Below are positions 19,618 to 20,000 of a DNA stretch of 20,000 nt, piece by piece. The position numbers and the translations under genes were made by a program. Below the pieces are notes generated by a model that did not search any database, was not told the DNA's origin, and saw nothing but the letters and a program-made list of their open reading frames with translations. Source of the stretch: Penaeus vannamei (taxonomy: Eukaryota > Arthropoda > Malacostraca > Decapoda > Penaeidae); the NCBI RefSeq assembly GCF_042767895.1, contig NC_091577.1, forward strand, positions 25,707,995-25,727,994, given 5' to 3'. The stretch's first letter is position 1; every line of letters starts with the position of its first letter.

Positions 19618-20000
19618 TGTCTTCCTCCTTGATCACCGACACCGCACCTCCTGATCAGATAGTCGTAGATGTTCAGAAAAGACTTTTATCACTTGAATTT
19701 TCTTTCTCGAATTCCTCCCGGCAGACGGCGCCGATTGGGAGATGTATCGACAAAGTATTTTTTTTATATTGGGGAAAATATAATTTGTGTTGATGGCGGA
19801 ACATCGGCGGTGTTGGTGGGTCGTATTTTTGTGGATATTTGTATACTGTTGTGCGGAATATAGTGAGGAGCGACATTGTATGGTGACGGTGTTGTGTTTG
19901 ATAGATGAAATAGTACATTTATTTGTATGTGGTCACATGTAGGCATATGCTGTGTTGTCAAAACGCTTTCTTTACATGCAGAGATATACATGGGTGTGCC
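19618..20000. other. Unique DNA, nothing recognised
   Basis: Mixed unique sequence with no domain-bearing open frame. It may be intron of the FERM gene, 3' of the exon. Confidence 0.4.

Noticed and set aside
18040..19654. Long S/L- and P-rich open frames
   Set aside because: Produced by (TC)n, (TTCC)n and (TCC)n; all three forward frames are open over much of the region.

Overview
The window looks like non-coding eukaryotic DNA, most likely invertebrate and probably from a decapod crustacean such as a penaeid shrimp. The evidence is one intron-flanked metazoan exon (16758-16836) with textbook splice sites, no dense gene packing, and an extreme load of microsatellites and minisatellites: (CT)n, (AC)n, (TA)n, (CATA)n, (ATCC)n, (TCC)n and polypurine tracts. 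By eye, simple or tandem-repetitive DNA makes up a third or more of the 20 kb. Penaeid genomes are known for this kind of microsatellite expansion, but the species call is an inference. I see no operons, CRISPR array, phage or insertion sequence, tRNA or rRNA. Nearly all long open frames are artefacts of tandem repeats.

The only confident coding feature is a 79-nt internal exon on the + strand. It encodes part of a FERM domain of the band 4.1 superfamily, at the F1/F2 lobe junction, and most resembles the EPB41L4-type proteins. Its neighbouring exons are not recognisable here, so most of the window is probably intron of this gene, intron plus upstream intergenic DNA, or both.

Layout. 1-2215: mostly unique AT-rich DNA with one good orphan 3' splice-site motif near 2083. 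2215-3700: degenerate (ATCC)n, a (TA)n tract, pyrimidine-rich DNA with a 49-bp duplication, then purine-rich DNA with a 34-bp duplication. 4140-4440: a CpG-dense unique patch with a short ATG-to-GTAAGT open frame. 4490-5440: pyrimidine-rich DNA with a perfect 12-bp inverted repeat (4729-4761) and a (TC)n-(TA)n compound. 5440-6040: CpG-rich then AT-rich unique DNA. 6041-6455: (AG)n running into a tetranucleotide-based 32-bp minisatellite. 6456-8215: unique DNA with a second CpG-dense patch (7520-7690) and ATT-rich tracts. 8780-9390: homopurine G-rich DNA with a recent 110-bp tandem duplication. 9842-10953: a striking 30-bp minisatellite. 11226-13430: GT/G-run DNA and a series of minisatellites (27, 23 and 20 bp) on alternating pyrimidine and purine strands. 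13800-13980: a (GC)/(AC)n tract. 14040-14540: CpG-dense patches. 15021-15061: a perfect 14-bp inverted repeat. 15291-16090: (TC)n, pyrimidine-rich and then purine-rich DNA. 16734-16836: splice acceptor, FERM exon and donor. 16863-17701: a compound repeat block beginning 26 bp after the exon. 18180-19617: (TC)n, (TTCC)n, (ATCC)n and (TCC)n. 19618-20000: unique DNA with nothing recognised.

With one exon visible there is no multi-gene system to reconstruct. The interest lies in how repeats are born, duplicated and tolerated beside a conserved exon, and in a few small unique elements that may be regulatory.
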